Assembly (NCBI GenBank): GCA_963635575.1
Contig: CAVHFU010000001.1
Span: 1 to 64,000 of the forward strand
Source of the DNA: RGIG9151 sp963635575
GTDB taxonomy: Bacteria > Bacillota > Clostridia > TANB77 > RGIG9151
Length of the DNA: 64,000 nt
Direction: 5' to 3'
Both the position numbers and the translations under genes were made by a program. Shown here piece by piece: positions 8,141 to 16,486 of this stretch. Below the pieces are notes generated by a model that saw nothing but the letters and a program-made list of their open reading frames with translations, was not told the DNA's origin and did no database searches. Position 1 is the stretch's first letter; each line of letters begins with the position of its first letter.

Positions 8141-9664
8141 CTACAAAGTATCATTAATTAATATTGTTTTTGAATCCGGATACCACTCTACATCTGAATT
8201 AAGTGCCTCAGAAATAGCTCTAAGTGGTACTAATGTACGATTACCCACTATCTTTGCCGGTACATCAATTGTTTTTTCTTTACCATTTACCAGCATTTTA
8301 TTGCTATCTATTTTTAAGAAAATACTGCTTTTTCCTTTTGTAACCGTTATAGTTCTTCCCTCGCCGTTCCAAATAACTTCAGCATCCAATGCTTCAAATA
8401 TAGCTCTCATAGGCACTAGTGTTCTCGAATTTTCTATAAACGGTTTTTGGTCAAATTTCACCTTATCCCCATTAACAAACACTTTTATTTCATCGTTTTT
8501 GTAATACTTTTTAACTATATTCCAAACATATTTATCGCTTAGCATAGAACTATACCTGTAATGAATTTCGCCAGCCACATTTATATATGTATCATTTAAC
8601 TTTAGTTGCTTTTCTATTTCTTTTCCTCTATACCAAACACTTTTACTGCTTACCCCAACAGATTTATAATCTGCCAAGCCAATGTATAACTTTGTTCTAG
8701 AACCGCTTGCCACATTATTCCACCAGCTAAGTAACTCAGCATAGTTTGCGCTCTTATGTCCTACTTCCCAATAAATTTGCGGAGCAATATAATCAATCCA
8801 GTTATTTTGTACCCATTTTCTCGTATCCGCGTAATGAGAATTATACGATTCTGTACCCTTAGTATTACTTCCAAGAGAATTACTTGATGAATTCATCCAA
8901 ATTGCAAAAGGACTTATTCCAAAAGAAACGTTTTTATTTGCCTTATGAACTGCCTCACTTATTTCTTGAATTAGTAAATCAACGTTATTTCTTCTCCAGT
9001 CTCCTATATCGCTAAAGCCACTTCCATATTTATTATAGGCTTCTGCATCATTAAAAGATGTTCCCGGATAAAAATAATCATCTATATGTATGCCGTCTAT
9101 TTGATAATTTTTAACTATTTCTACTGCACCATCTGCCACCATTTTTCTTACTTCAGGTATTCCCGGATTAAAGTAATAATTTCCATCTGAATATTTCACT
9201 ACATACTCAGGATGCTTTTTTGCAGGACTTTCTGAACTTATTGACGCATACTCTTCGTCTCCATTTTTAGTTATTCTATATGGATTAATCCACGCATGAA
9301 TCTCGATGCCTTTTTTATGAGCCTCTTCCACTAAAAAGGTTAAAGGATCAAAACCATCTAACGGTGCAAGTCCGTTTTGTCCGGTCAAATACTTACTCCA
9401 TGGAAAAATATCCGATTCATAAAAAGAATCTGCCGACGGTCTTACCTGAAAAAAGACTGCATTATATCCCATTTCAGATATATTACTGAGTATCGTTTTT
9501 ATTTCAGTTTTTAGTGTATTCGCGTCTGCCGTTGGTGATGATGGATAATCTAAATTGTAAACTGTTGCCACCCAAATTCCTTTCATATCATCACTTATGT
9601 ACGCTTTAGAAATTGAAGTAAAGCATATATAACACATAACTATAAAAAATATAATCCTCTTCAT
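8141..9664 (-). CDS. Exported GHL10-type glycosidase with C-terminal CuAO-N modules
   Basis: Secreted putative glycoside hydrolase. Signal peptide at residues 1-21, then a long GHL10 (DUF187) TIM-barrel domain (about 25-370). Seen there are KGIWVATVYNLDYPS, YNAVFFQVRPSADSFY, EIHAWINPYR, the IDGIHIDDYFYPG strand with its acidic pair, and IDYIAPQIYWEVGH. The C-terminus (about 395-507) holds two copper-amine-oxidase-N modules (LVPMRAIFEALDA, LVPLRAISEALNS), probably for wall attachment. GHL10 proteins are implicated in peptidoglycan or glycan processing, but the substrate is not proven. The start at 9664 has AAGGGGA 6 nt upstream, better placed than the ATG at 9670. Confidence 0.85.
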   Translation of the reverse strand: MKRIIFFIVMCYICFTSISKAYISDDMKGIWVATVYNLDYPSSPTADANTLKTEIKTILSNISEMGYNAVFFQVRPSADSFYESDIFPWSKYLTGQNGLAPLDGFDPLTFLVEEAHKKGIEIHAWINPYRITKNGDEEYASISSESPAKKHPEYVVKYSDGNYYFNPGIPEVRKMVADGAVEIVKNYQIDGIHIDDYFYPGTSFNDAEAYNKYGSGFSDIGDWRRNNVDLLIQEISEAVHKANKNVSFGISPFAIWMNSSSNSLGSNTKGTESYNSHYADTRKWVQNNWIDYIAPQIYWEVGHKSANYAELLSWWNNVASGSRTKLYIGLADYKSVGVSSKSVWYRGKEIEKQLKLNDTYINVAGEIHYRYSSMLSDKYVWNIVKKYYKNDEIKVFVNGDKVKFDQKPFIENSRTLVPMRAIFEALDAEVIWNGEGRTITVTKGKSSIFLKIDSNKMLVNGKEKTIDVPAKIVGNRTLVPLRAISEALNSDVEWYPDSKTILINDTL

Positions 9665-9738
9665 AGGCATTCCCCTTAAAATTTATTTCAATAGTTATTT
9701 CTATTTAGAAAAAAGAAGTCCTTTAGGAAGTTTTAGAC

Positions 9739-9767
9739 AAAAAAATGAGGTGGATAAAATCCACCTC
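9739..9767 (-). terminator. Rho-independent terminator of the 9775-10161 gene
   Basis: A perfect 9-bp stem (GAGGTGGAT at 9747-9755, 3-nt loop, ATCCACCTC at 9759-9767) is followed on the minus strand by seven Ts, 8 bp after the gene's stop. Confidence 0.88.
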
Positions 9768-9774
9768 GTTCCCA

Positions 9775-10161
9775 CTATCTTATACTCTCAATCTTATGGA
9801 TCCAAGCATAAAAATCTTCTGTTTCTTCTTCAATTGCCGCTATAACTCGAGTTATAAATTCCTCAAGTTCATACACTTTAGCATATGAACTCGCCATAAT
9901 AGACGAATACATTTTTTTCTTTTCATTTATGGCTTCCCTAACAAATTTCTTGTACCACTCTATCTCTTCTTCAACTTCTTGTTTTTCTTCCGAATCCTCT
10001 TCGGCTTCAATAAGTTTTTCTGCAACTTTAAGCCGATAAGTAATTTCCAAAGCATCATCAAAAGTTCTTAAGAGAATACTCTCTCCATTACCCTTCAGGA
10101 TTAACTTTGCCGCTGCAAAATTAACCTTGCCATTATCCATAAGTGCAAAATACTTATTCAT
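9775..10161 (-). CDS. Conserved-looking helical cytosolic protein, unknown function
   Basis: A 128-residue acidic, mostly helical protein without signal peptide or membrane segment, not recognised. A short N-terminal beta-like part (MNKYFALMDNGKVNF) is followed by long charged helices rich in Glu and Lys, suggesting a coiled-coil or four-helix bundle. It is a monocistronic unit with a fully consensus promoter and a strong terminator, so it is probably well expressed. The start at 10161 is set by a GGAGG site 6 nt upstream. Confidence 0.65.
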   Translation of the reverse strand: MNKYFALMDNGKVNFAAAKLILKGNGESILLRTFDDALEITYRLKVAEKLIEAEEDSEEKQEVEEEIEWYKKFVREAINEKKKMYSSIMASSYAKVYELEEFITRVIAAIEEETEDFYAWIHKIESIR

Positions 10162-10216
10162 GGTACTCCTCCTATAAAAAAAATTAAAAGGTCGCAATAT
10201 GCTAAATTCCTCATTT

Positions 10217-10245
10217 ATTATATACGAGTACTACGTTATTGTCAA
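10217..10245 (-). promoter_or_regulatory. Consensus sigma-A promoter
   Basis: On the minus strand TTGACA (10240-10245), a 17-nt spacer and TATAAT (10217-10222). Both hexamers are perfect. It drives the 9775-10161 gene, leaving a leader of about 45-50 nt. Confidence 0.88.
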
Positions 10246-10253
10246 CCACCTTT

Positions 10254-12371
10254 TTATATTGCAAAATTTCCCATAAAATTAATTAGTATACAACACACAA
10301 TACCAACAATAGTCGGCAATAAAAAAGCAACAATCATCCACTTAACACTATTGGTTTCTTTTTTTATAGTAAGTAGTGTTGTAGCACAAGGAAAATGAAA
10401 TAAAGAAAATGTCATAGTACAAAATGCAGTAACCCACGTCCAACCGTTATCAACTAATATGTTTTTTAACACCTCTAAACTTTCATATTCCATAAGCATA
10501 CCGGTAGACATATACGACATAAGCATAACCGGAATAACAATTTCATTAGCAGGAATACCTAAAATAAATGCTAAAAGTATTGTTCCATCTAAGCCCATAA
10601 TTCTCGCAAATGGTTCTAGAGCTGTTGTACAGCAACTTAAAATACTAGCTCCTCCAACACTCACATTTGCTAAAATCCAAATAAAAAAACCAGCAAGAAT
10701 TGCAACAACTACTACACGCCCCAAAACCGAAAGTGTCTTATCAAAAATCGAGCGAACAATAACTTTTAAAAACTGTGGCCGTCTATATGGCGGTAATTCC
10801 AATGTAAAAGATGACGGCTCACCTTTTAATAATGTATGAGATAAAAATTTAGATACAATAAGTGTTGCGAAAATACCAATTAAAATTACTAAAGTAAGTA
10901 ATAATGCTGACATAAACGAATTAAACGCACCGAAACTTGACGCAAAAAACATAGAAATAATTGCTATTAACGTAGGAAATCTTCCGTTACACGGTACAAA
11001 ATTATTTGTAAGCACTGCAATTAGTCTTTCTCTCGGCGAATCTATAATTCTGCAACCAATTACACCACATGCATTGCATCCAAAGCCCATACACATTGTA
11101 AGAGCCTGTTTCCCATGAGCACAAGCCTTTTTAAAATATTTATCCATATTAAAAGCTATCCTTGGTAAATATCCCGAATCCTCAAGTAGTGTAAAAAGCG
11201 GGAAAAATATCGCCATAGGCGGTAACATCACAGACACAACCCATGCAAGAGTTCTATACATTCCATAAACAATAGCCTTTGCAAACGCAATTGGAATTTT
11301 TACTTTAATCAAAAACTCGTATATCGGTTCTTCAATTCCAAACAGTACTTTAGAAATAAGCCCTGACGGATAATTCGCGCCAACAATAGTAATCCAAAAA
11401 ACAACTCCAAGTAGTAAAAGCATAATAGGAATTCCAAAGCGCTTGGAAGTTAAAATTCTATCTAATTTTCTATCTCTTTCATTGTATTTTGAATCTTCAA
11501 TTTTAACACAAACCTTGTATATTCCTTCTGCCTTCTTAATAACGGACGTAACCAAACTATCCCTTATTTCATCTTTTTTAATTCCGTTCTCCTCAAGATA
11601 TAAGTATAATTCTTCTAATTTTTGACTTATCTTAGGTACTTTCATAACATCTATACCTAAGCATTCTTTTATCCTGCTCCCTAAAGTTTCATCATAATCT
11701 AAAAGTTTTAAGGAAAGCCATCTAGTATTAAGTTTTCCCTTAGAAATGTCCCTTAATCTCTCCTCTAGTTCAGAAATTGCGTACTCTATTCTTTCATCAT
11801 ACTTTACCCTAACTTTAAACCTTCTTTTTTCACTTCCAATTAGTTTTGAAGTTTTTGCTATAAGTTCTTTAATTCCCTTTCCTTGTCTCGCCTCAGTTCC
11901 TACAACCGGTACACCCAGTTGCAAAGATAATTCATCTAAATCTATATTTATTTTTTTCTTTCTCGCTTCATCCATTAAATTAACGCATACAACCATATTG
12001 TCTGTCACTTCTGCTATTTGTAAAACTAAATTCAAATTTCTCTCAAGAGACGTAGCATCTATAACTACAATTGTAGCGTCTATGTCCCCAAAACAAATAA
12101 AATCCCTTGCGATTTCCTCTTCATACGAATTTGCAAGAAGTGAATATGTACCCGGAACATCTACCAAAGTATAATTATATATTCCATCACTATAACTGCC
12201 CCTCGCATTAGCAACCGTCTTGCCGGGCCAGTTACCTGTATGTTGTTTAAGTCCTGTCAATGCATTAAAAACCGTACTCTTGCCAACATTCGGATTACCG
12301 GCTAAAGCAATAGTCTTTTGCTTTAACTTCTTATCCGAGAACATAGCAATTGTCTTACGAAAAAAACTCAT
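10254..12371 (-). CDS. feoB: Ferrous iron transporter B
   Basis: GTP-dependent Fe2+ importer of the inner membrane. The N-terminal G domain shows G1 (GNPNVGKST), G3 (DVPGTYS) and G4 (NLMD). A GDI-like helical region follows, then two inverted Gate domains with the conserved cysteine-containing pore motifs CNACGVIGC and FVPCNGRFP. The 705-residue length is normal. The start at 12371 has GAGGG 6 nt upstream; a longer in-frame extension to 12413 lacks support. feoA lies 76 bp upstream and the pair is driven by a clear promoter. No FeoC-like gene is seen. Confidence 0.96.
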   Translation of the reverse strand: MSFFRKTIAMFSDKKLKQKTIALAGNPNVGKSTVFNALTGLKQHTGNWPGKTVANARGSYSDGIYNYTLVDVPGTYSLLANSYEEEIARDFICFGDIDATIVVIDATSLERNLNLVLQIAEVTDNMVVCVNLMDEARKKKINIDLDELSLQLGVPVVGTEARQGKGIKELIAKTSKLIGSEKRRFKVRVKYDERIEYAISELEERLRDISKGKLNTRWLSLKLLDYDETLGSRIKECLGIDVMKVPKISQKLEELYLYLEENGIKKDEIRDSLVTSVIKKAEGIYKVCVKIEDSKYNERDRKLDRILTSKRFGIPIMLLLLGVVFWITIVGANYPSGLISKVLFGIEEPIYEFLIKVKIPIAFAKAIVYGMYRTLAWVVSVMLPPMAIFFPLFTLLEDSGYLPRIAFNMDKYFKKACAHGKQALTMCMGFGCNACGVIGCRIIDSPRERLIAVLTNNFVPCNGRFPTLIAIISMFFASSFGAFNSFMSALLLTLVILIGIFATLIVSKFLSHTLLKGEPSSFTLELPPYRRPQFLKVIVRSIFDKTLSVLGRVVVVAILAGFFIWILANVSVGGASILSCCTTALEPFARIMGLDGTILLAFILGIPANEIVIPVMLMSYMSTGMLMEYESLEVLKNILVDNGWTWVTAFCTMTFSLFHFPCATTLLTIKKETNSVKWMIVAFLLPTIVGIVCCILINFMGNFAI

Positions 12372-12447
12372 ACATATCCCTCTTTTCTGAGATATTATAT
12401 GAGTTCTTTTCAAAACTTGTTAATATATGAAATCGGACTAATCCGTC

Positions 12448-12672
12448 TCAAAAATCGATTTTTATTTTCTTGGCATCTTCACCACGAATAGCAACAATAG
12501 TCCCACGAATTAGGTAAGCAGTAGGGTCACCCGAAGGACTACTAAATAAAGCCGTAATAAATGCACCCGCAGTAAAACCCAAATCCAATAATCTTCTTTT
12601 ATTTTTCTCGTAAGACACAAGAGATACAACTTTTCCGGTACACCCAATCGGTAAATTATCTAGTGTATCCAT
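12448..12672 (-). CDS. feoA: Ferrous iron transport protein A
   Basis: Small SH3-like cytosolic partner of FeoB (74 residues). The FeoA pattern is visible: LDNLPIGCTGKVVSL at the start, RRLLDLGFTAGAFI in the middle, and the final strand GTIVAIRGEDAKKIKI. The ATG at 12672 is favoured because GGAG is 6 nt upstream; the ATG at 12684 lacks such spacing. It is the first gene of the feoAB unit. Confidence 0.92.
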   Translation of the reverse strand: MDTLDNLPIGCTGKVVSLVSYEKNKRRLLDLGFTAGAFITALFSSPSGDPTAYLIRGTIVAIRGEDAKKIKIDF

Positions 12673-12709
12673 AGCTATCTCCATTCCATCTTTTCTTATT
12701 TCATACTTT

Positions 12710-12738
12710 ATTATATGCTTTACACAAATTATTGTTAA
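12710..12738 (-). promoter_or_regulatory. Sigma-A promoter of feoAB
   Basis: On the minus strand TTAACA (12733-12738), a 17-nt spacer and TATAAT (12710-12715), starting just after the pgeF stop. Iron-dependent repression would be expected, but I see no convincing Fur or DtxR box. Confidence 0.75.
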
Positions 12739-12741
12739 CTC

Positions 12742-13461
12742 TTACTTTAGCATAATATAAGCTGCCATTCTGCCGGAATCCTTATCGCCCTTTCTATACG
12801 AGTAAAATCTTTCCGAATTACAAACCGTACAAATTCCCTTACACTCAATATTTTCTCGTCTTATACCACACTCAAGCAGCATTTGGATATTTGCATTCCA
12901 TAAATCAACATATAATTTCCCGTTATCCTCAAATGCTCCAACAGGAAGTAACTTTTTAAACTGGCTGTATACATCCTCATTAACCTCAAAGCAACAAGGT
13001 CCAATAGAAGGTCCTATTCCCACTAAGATATCATCAGTCTTTGAACCATACTTATTCACCATTTCTCGGACTGCCTCTCTACCTATAAACTTTATCGTTC
13101 CCTTCCACCCGGAATGAACAGAAGCGATAACCTCCTTTTCAGGATCAAAAAGCAAAAGAGGTACACAATCAGCATAGCAGGTAGCAAGTAACTTTCCTTT
13201 GCAATTAGTCATAAGACCATCATATTCTAATATGTTATTTTTAGTATTCTCGTCAATAATTCTTATATTTTTGTCATGTACTTGATTAACAAAAAACATA
13301 TCTTTTTCCTCGATTTTAAGCTCAGTAGCAAGTTTTTCCTTGCTTAAAATAAAATCAGGAGAAATAACATCAATATGCATAAAATCATTTCCACGACAAG
13401 TAATCCCATGTTCAATAACACCCGAATATTCCTCAAACATCTTAAATTTTACCTGCTCCAT
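12742..13461 (-). CDS. pgeF: Multicopper-like polyphenol oxidase/purine nucleoside phosphorylase, YfiH family
   Basis: YfiH/PgeF (laccase-domain) protein of 239 residues. The metal-binding residues are visible: His in NQVHDKN, the Cys of CYADCVPLL, and His in SVHSGWKGT, together with GPSIGPCCFEV and the C-terminal FYSYRKGDKDSGRMAA. E. coli YfiH (PgeF) edits peptidoglycan precursors, and family members also show purine nucleoside phosphorylase activity. It follows glmS by 15 bp on the same strand, fitting a link to amino-sugar and cell-wall metabolism. Confidence 0.9.
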   Translation of the reverse strand: MEQVKFKMFEEYSGVIEHGITCRGNDFMHIDVISPDFILSKEKLATELKIEEKDMFFVNQVHDKNIRIIDENTKNNILEYDGLMTNCKGKLLATCYADCVPLLLFDPEKEVIASVHSGWKGTIKFIGREAVREMVNKYGSKTDDILVGIGPSIGPCCFEVNEDVYSQFKKLLPVGAFEDNGKLYVDLWNANIQMLLECGIRRENIECKGICTVCNSERFYSYRKGDKDSGRMAAYIMLK

Positions 13462-13476
13462 AGCTACCTCCTATTT

Positions 13477-15300
13477 TTACTCAACAGTAACTGATTTTGC
13501 CAAGTTTCTTGGCTTATCTACATCGCATCCTTTATCCACTGCGCAGTAGTATGCAAACATTTGAAGTGGAACAACCTCTAAAATTGAAGTTAATCTATCA
13601 TCTAGCTTAGGTAAATATAAAACCTCATCGGCTACTTCATTAATTTTTTCATTGCCTTCTTGCGCTAATGCTATAACAATAGCACCCCTTGCTTTTACCT
13701 CTTTTATATTACTCAACATTTTTTCAAATAATTCATTTTGAGTTGCAAGTGCAAAAACAACTGTCCCTTCTTCAATTAACGCAATTGTTCCATGCTTTAA
13801 CTCTCCCGCTGCATATGCCTCAGAATGAATATACGAAATTTCCTTTAACTTAAGAGAACCTTCCATTGCAACCATATAATCAAGTCCACGTCCAAGATAG
13901 AAAATATCTCTTTCTCCATGATGCTTTTTAGCCATACTCTCGACAACATCCATTTTCCCTAATAGTACATCCATTTTCTCCGGGATTGTTAGTAACTCTT
14001 TAACTAAATTCTTGGCTTCATCTAACTTTAAGTTTCCACTCAAAACGCCAAATTTAATTGCAATCATATACATAGCTGAAAGCTGAGTTGTATAACCCTT
14101 TGTTGAAGCAACAGCAATTTCAGGTCCTGCCCAAGTGTAGATAACATCATCAGCTTCTCTAGCAATAGAACTTCCGACAACATTAACAATACCAAGAATT
14201 TTTGCACCTTTTTTCTTTGCATCTCTTAACGCAGCCAAAGTATCTGCTGTTTCGCCAGACTGGCTTACAATTATAACTAAAGTTTTATTATCTATTATAG
14301 GGTTTCTATATCTAAATTCCGATGCGATATCTACTTCAACCGGAATTCTGGCAAAATTCTCAATTAAATACTTACCTACCATTCCGGCATGATATGCACT
14401 TCCACATGCCACAATAAAAATTCTGCTTACATTTTTTAAGTCTTCTGCAGTCATATGAATTGTGTCAAACTCAATCATACCATTCTTAACTCTAGGCATA
14501 ATCGTGTCATGTATAACCTTAGGTTGCTCGTTCATTTCTTTTAGCATAAAATGTTCATATCCGCATTTCTCGGCAGAAGCAATATCCCATTCAACCTTAA
14601 ACACATTTTTACTAATAGGCTTTTTATTCAAGTCACAAATTTCAACCTTATCACGAGTTAAATGAACTATTTCTAAGTCATTTAATAAATATGTATCTCT
14701 TGTATATTCTAGAATTGCAGGTATATCAGATGCAATAAAGTTTTCATTTTCACCAATTCCAACAATTAAAGGACTATCCTTTCTTACAGCAACAATTTCA
14801 TCCGGATTGTTCTTATTTATCATTCCAATTGCAAAAGAACCTCTTATATCACGCACAACTTTTATTAATGTATCTACCAAATCGCCGTTATAGTACATTT
14901 GTGCCAAGTGAGCTATTACCTCTGTATCAGTTTCAGAATAAAACTTATAACCCTTTTCGATAAGTTCTTTTTTTAGCTCCAAGTAATTTTCAATAATTCC
15001 GTTATGAACTACTGCAATATCTCCTGAATTACTTACATGGGGATGAGAATTTTCATCAGATGGTGCACCATGAGTAGCCCATCTTGTATGCCCTATTCCG
15101 ACTGTACCATGAGGTATTCTTCCCTCGAATCTTGAGACCAAATCAGCCAATCTTCCTTTATTTTTTATAACACTCGTTTCTCCATTAAAAATGACTGCAA
15201 TTCCTGCAGAATCATATCCTCTATATTCTAACTTGCTAAGTCCGTTTATTAAAACAGGCGCTGCGTCTCTTTTACCTATATATCCAACTATTCCGCACAT
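13477..15300 (-). CDS. glmS: Glutamine-fructose-6-phosphate aminotransferase (isomerizing)
   Basis: Makes glucosamine-6-phosphate from fructose-6-phosphate and glutamine, the first step toward UDP-GlcNAc. The N-terminal glutaminase starts with the catalytic Cys2 (MCGIVGYIG) and has the HTRWATHG and SHPHV segments. Two SIS domains follow (SQSGETADT; the C-terminal end is KPRNLAKSVTVE). The length of 607 matches the family. The leader contains a glmS ribozyme, so the mRNA should self-cleave when glucosamine-6-phosphate is abundant. pgeF follows directly. Confidence 0.98.
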   Translation of the reverse strand: MCGIVGYIGKRDAAPVLINGLSKLEYRGYDSAGIAVIFNGETSVIKNKGRLADLVSRFEGRIPHGTVGIGHTRWATHGAPSDENSHPHVSNSGDIAVVHNGIIENYLELKKELIEKGYKFYSETDTEVIAHLAQMYYNGDLVDTLIKVVRDIRGSFAIGMINKNNPDEIVAVRKDSPLIVGIGENENFIASDIPAILEYTRDTYLLNDLEIVHLTRDKVEICDLNKKPISKNVFKVEWDIASAEKCGYEHFMLKEMNEQPKVIHDTIMPRVKNGMIEFDTIHMTAEDLKNVSRIFIVACGSAYHAGMVGKYLIENFARIPVEVDIASEFRYRNPIIDNKTLVIIVSQSGETADTLAALRDAKKKGAKILGIVNVVGSSIAREADDVIYTWAGPEIAVASTKGYTTQLSAMYMIAIKFGVLSGNLKLDEAKNLVKELLTIPEKMDVLLGKMDVVESMAKKHHGERDIFYLGRGLDYMVAMEGSLKLKEISYIHSEAYAAGELKHGTIALIEEGTVVFALATQNELFEKMLSNIKEVKARGAIVIALAQEGNEKINEVADEVLYLPKLDDRLTSILEVVPLQMFAYYCAVDKGCDVDKPRNLAKSVTVE

Positions 15301-15332
15301 AATCTTTCCTCCATTTTTTATTTTTTAGTATA

Positions 15333-15368
15333 CGAAAATAAACCGTTGCTTACGACGGCACTTTCGAT
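15333..15368 (-). repeat. Partial echo of glmS ribozyme core sequences
   Basis: Between the ribozyme and the glmS start, two 9-nt blocks of the ribozyme recur in the same order and strand: GCTTACGAC (15348-15356, also 15469-15477) and ACTTTCGAT (15360-15368, also 15510-15518), given as plus-strand sequence. In the copy they are only 3 nt apart, and the region can form a small hairpin. It may be a decayed duplicate or a coincidence. Confidence 0.35.
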
Positions 15369-15423
15369 TTTTACTAAATTAATTTATATATATTAACCAA
15401 TTAAAATTCTAATTAAATAATTT

Positions 15424-15560
15424 GCATTTCGTTTTGTCCTTTGGGTTACCCTAAAGTTTTGTGAAAATGCTTACGACTCTAAAATAAAGCCGGAGAACCA
15501 TCCGCCGATACTTTCGATAAGTTCTCTCCTCGTCAACCATATTTTATGGTTCTGGCGCTA
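15424..15560 (-). ncRNA. glmS ribozyme (glucosamine-6-phosphate-responsive)
   Basis: The minus strand shows the glmS ribozyme core in order: AGCGCC (the cut falls just before the G at 15558), GACGAGG, TTATCGA, TCGGCGGATG, CTCCGGC, and GTCGTAAG, closed by a long arm pairing GCATTTT with GAAATGC. It lies in the 5' leader of glmS, ending about 125 nt before the start codon. In this class glucosamine-6-phosphate is the catalytic cofactor; cleavage exposes the downstream mRNA to degradation and gives feedback control. Confidence 0.95.
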
Positions 15561-15603
15561 TAAGGATAATTCAATCATAGAACCACCCCTTCCAGTATAT
15601 TTT

Positions 15604-16287
15604 TTATTGCTTAAATTTATTAATCCTGTCGGCCTCTTTTTCAGATAATTCTCTAAACCAATTAGCCAAACCTTCGATATATTTACTACGTAACATTTCA
15701 AAATACTTTGCTCTATCTTCTTTTTCTATTACAACAGGTGCAATATTGTTTTTTAGTAATTCACAATTAATAAGGATTCTGCCGGTTCTTCCGTTGCCAT
15801 CCTCGAAAGGATGGATAGACTCAAACTCCATGTGGTAATTTGCTATTTTATAAAGCACATCGTTTTGGTCATTATTATAATTATATACATAATACTGCAT
15901 CAAATTATTAATATTGCTCGGTTCAGGTGGAATATGTTCACTCCCCCTTATAAAAACCTGCACCTTTCTATAACCTTCAGTATCTCTTATATCTTGATTA
16001 ATAATCTTATTTATATCCTTTATAAACTTTTCGCTTAGCATAAATTTGCTATTGCAAAGTTCATTTATAGCAAAGTTCAATGCTTTTTTATGATTTATAG
16101 CCTCATAAATTTCACGTGGTTCTTTTCCTAAGATTTTAAAACTATTGTCATTATATATAATCGCATAAGTTTCAGCAAAAGTAAGTGTGCTTCCCTCAAT
16201 TGCATTAGAATTATAGGTGCTTCTAGTTATGAAGTCCCTTAAATAATCCTCATTATTACACATAAATTCAATAATTTCATTTTTCAC
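15604..16287 (-). CDS. Fic-domain protein, probable AMP transferase, self-inhibited
   Basis: Fic enzyme of 227 residues. The catalytic loop HPFEDGNGRTGR (about residues 157-168) matches HxFxDGNGRxxR with all active-site residues. Near the N-terminus SNAIEG fits the inhibitory (S/T)xxxE(G/N) helix, so this is a class II, intramolecularly inhibited Fic that should AMPylate a protein target once the Glu is displaced. It starts at a GTG preceded by AGGTG. No antitoxin partner gene lies beside it, as expected for self-inhibited forms. It ends 44 bp upstream of the glmS ribozyme on the same strand. The target is unknown. Confidence 0.88.
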   Translation of the reverse strand: MKNEIIEFMCNNEDYLRDFITRSTYNSNAIEGSTLTFAETYAIIYNDNSFKILGKEPREIYEAINHKKALNFAINELCNSKFMLSEKFIKDINKIINQDIRDTEGYRKVQVFIRGSEHIPPEPSNINNLMQYYVYNYNNDQNDVLYKIANYHMEFESIHPFEDGNGRTGRILINCELLKNNIAPVVIEKEDRAKYFEMLRSKYIEGLANWFRELSEKEADRINKFKQ

Positions 16288-16434
16288 TCATTTCACCTAC
16301 AATTTTTTAATAAGTTTCTTATCCTTCTATTATTTCCTACCACCATATAATTCATATTATCATTTCATCAAAATAATTACAAGTATTTCCGCCATTTTAT
16401 TGTCTTAGAACTAAGATATGGCATTTAATGCAAA

Positions 16435-16471
16435 TACGACTGCAAAAACAAAACTCGCTTCTACAGTCGTA
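16435..16471 (-). terminator. Possible terminator of the cysteine-rich protein gene
   Basis: An 8-bp stem (TACGACTG at 16435-16442 with CAGTCGTA at 16464-16471), a 21-nt loop and only a weak T-rich tail on the minus strand. It starts 16 bp after the stop of the 16487-19015 gene. Confidence 0.45.
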
Positions 16472-16486
16472 CTGCAATTTCTTGTA

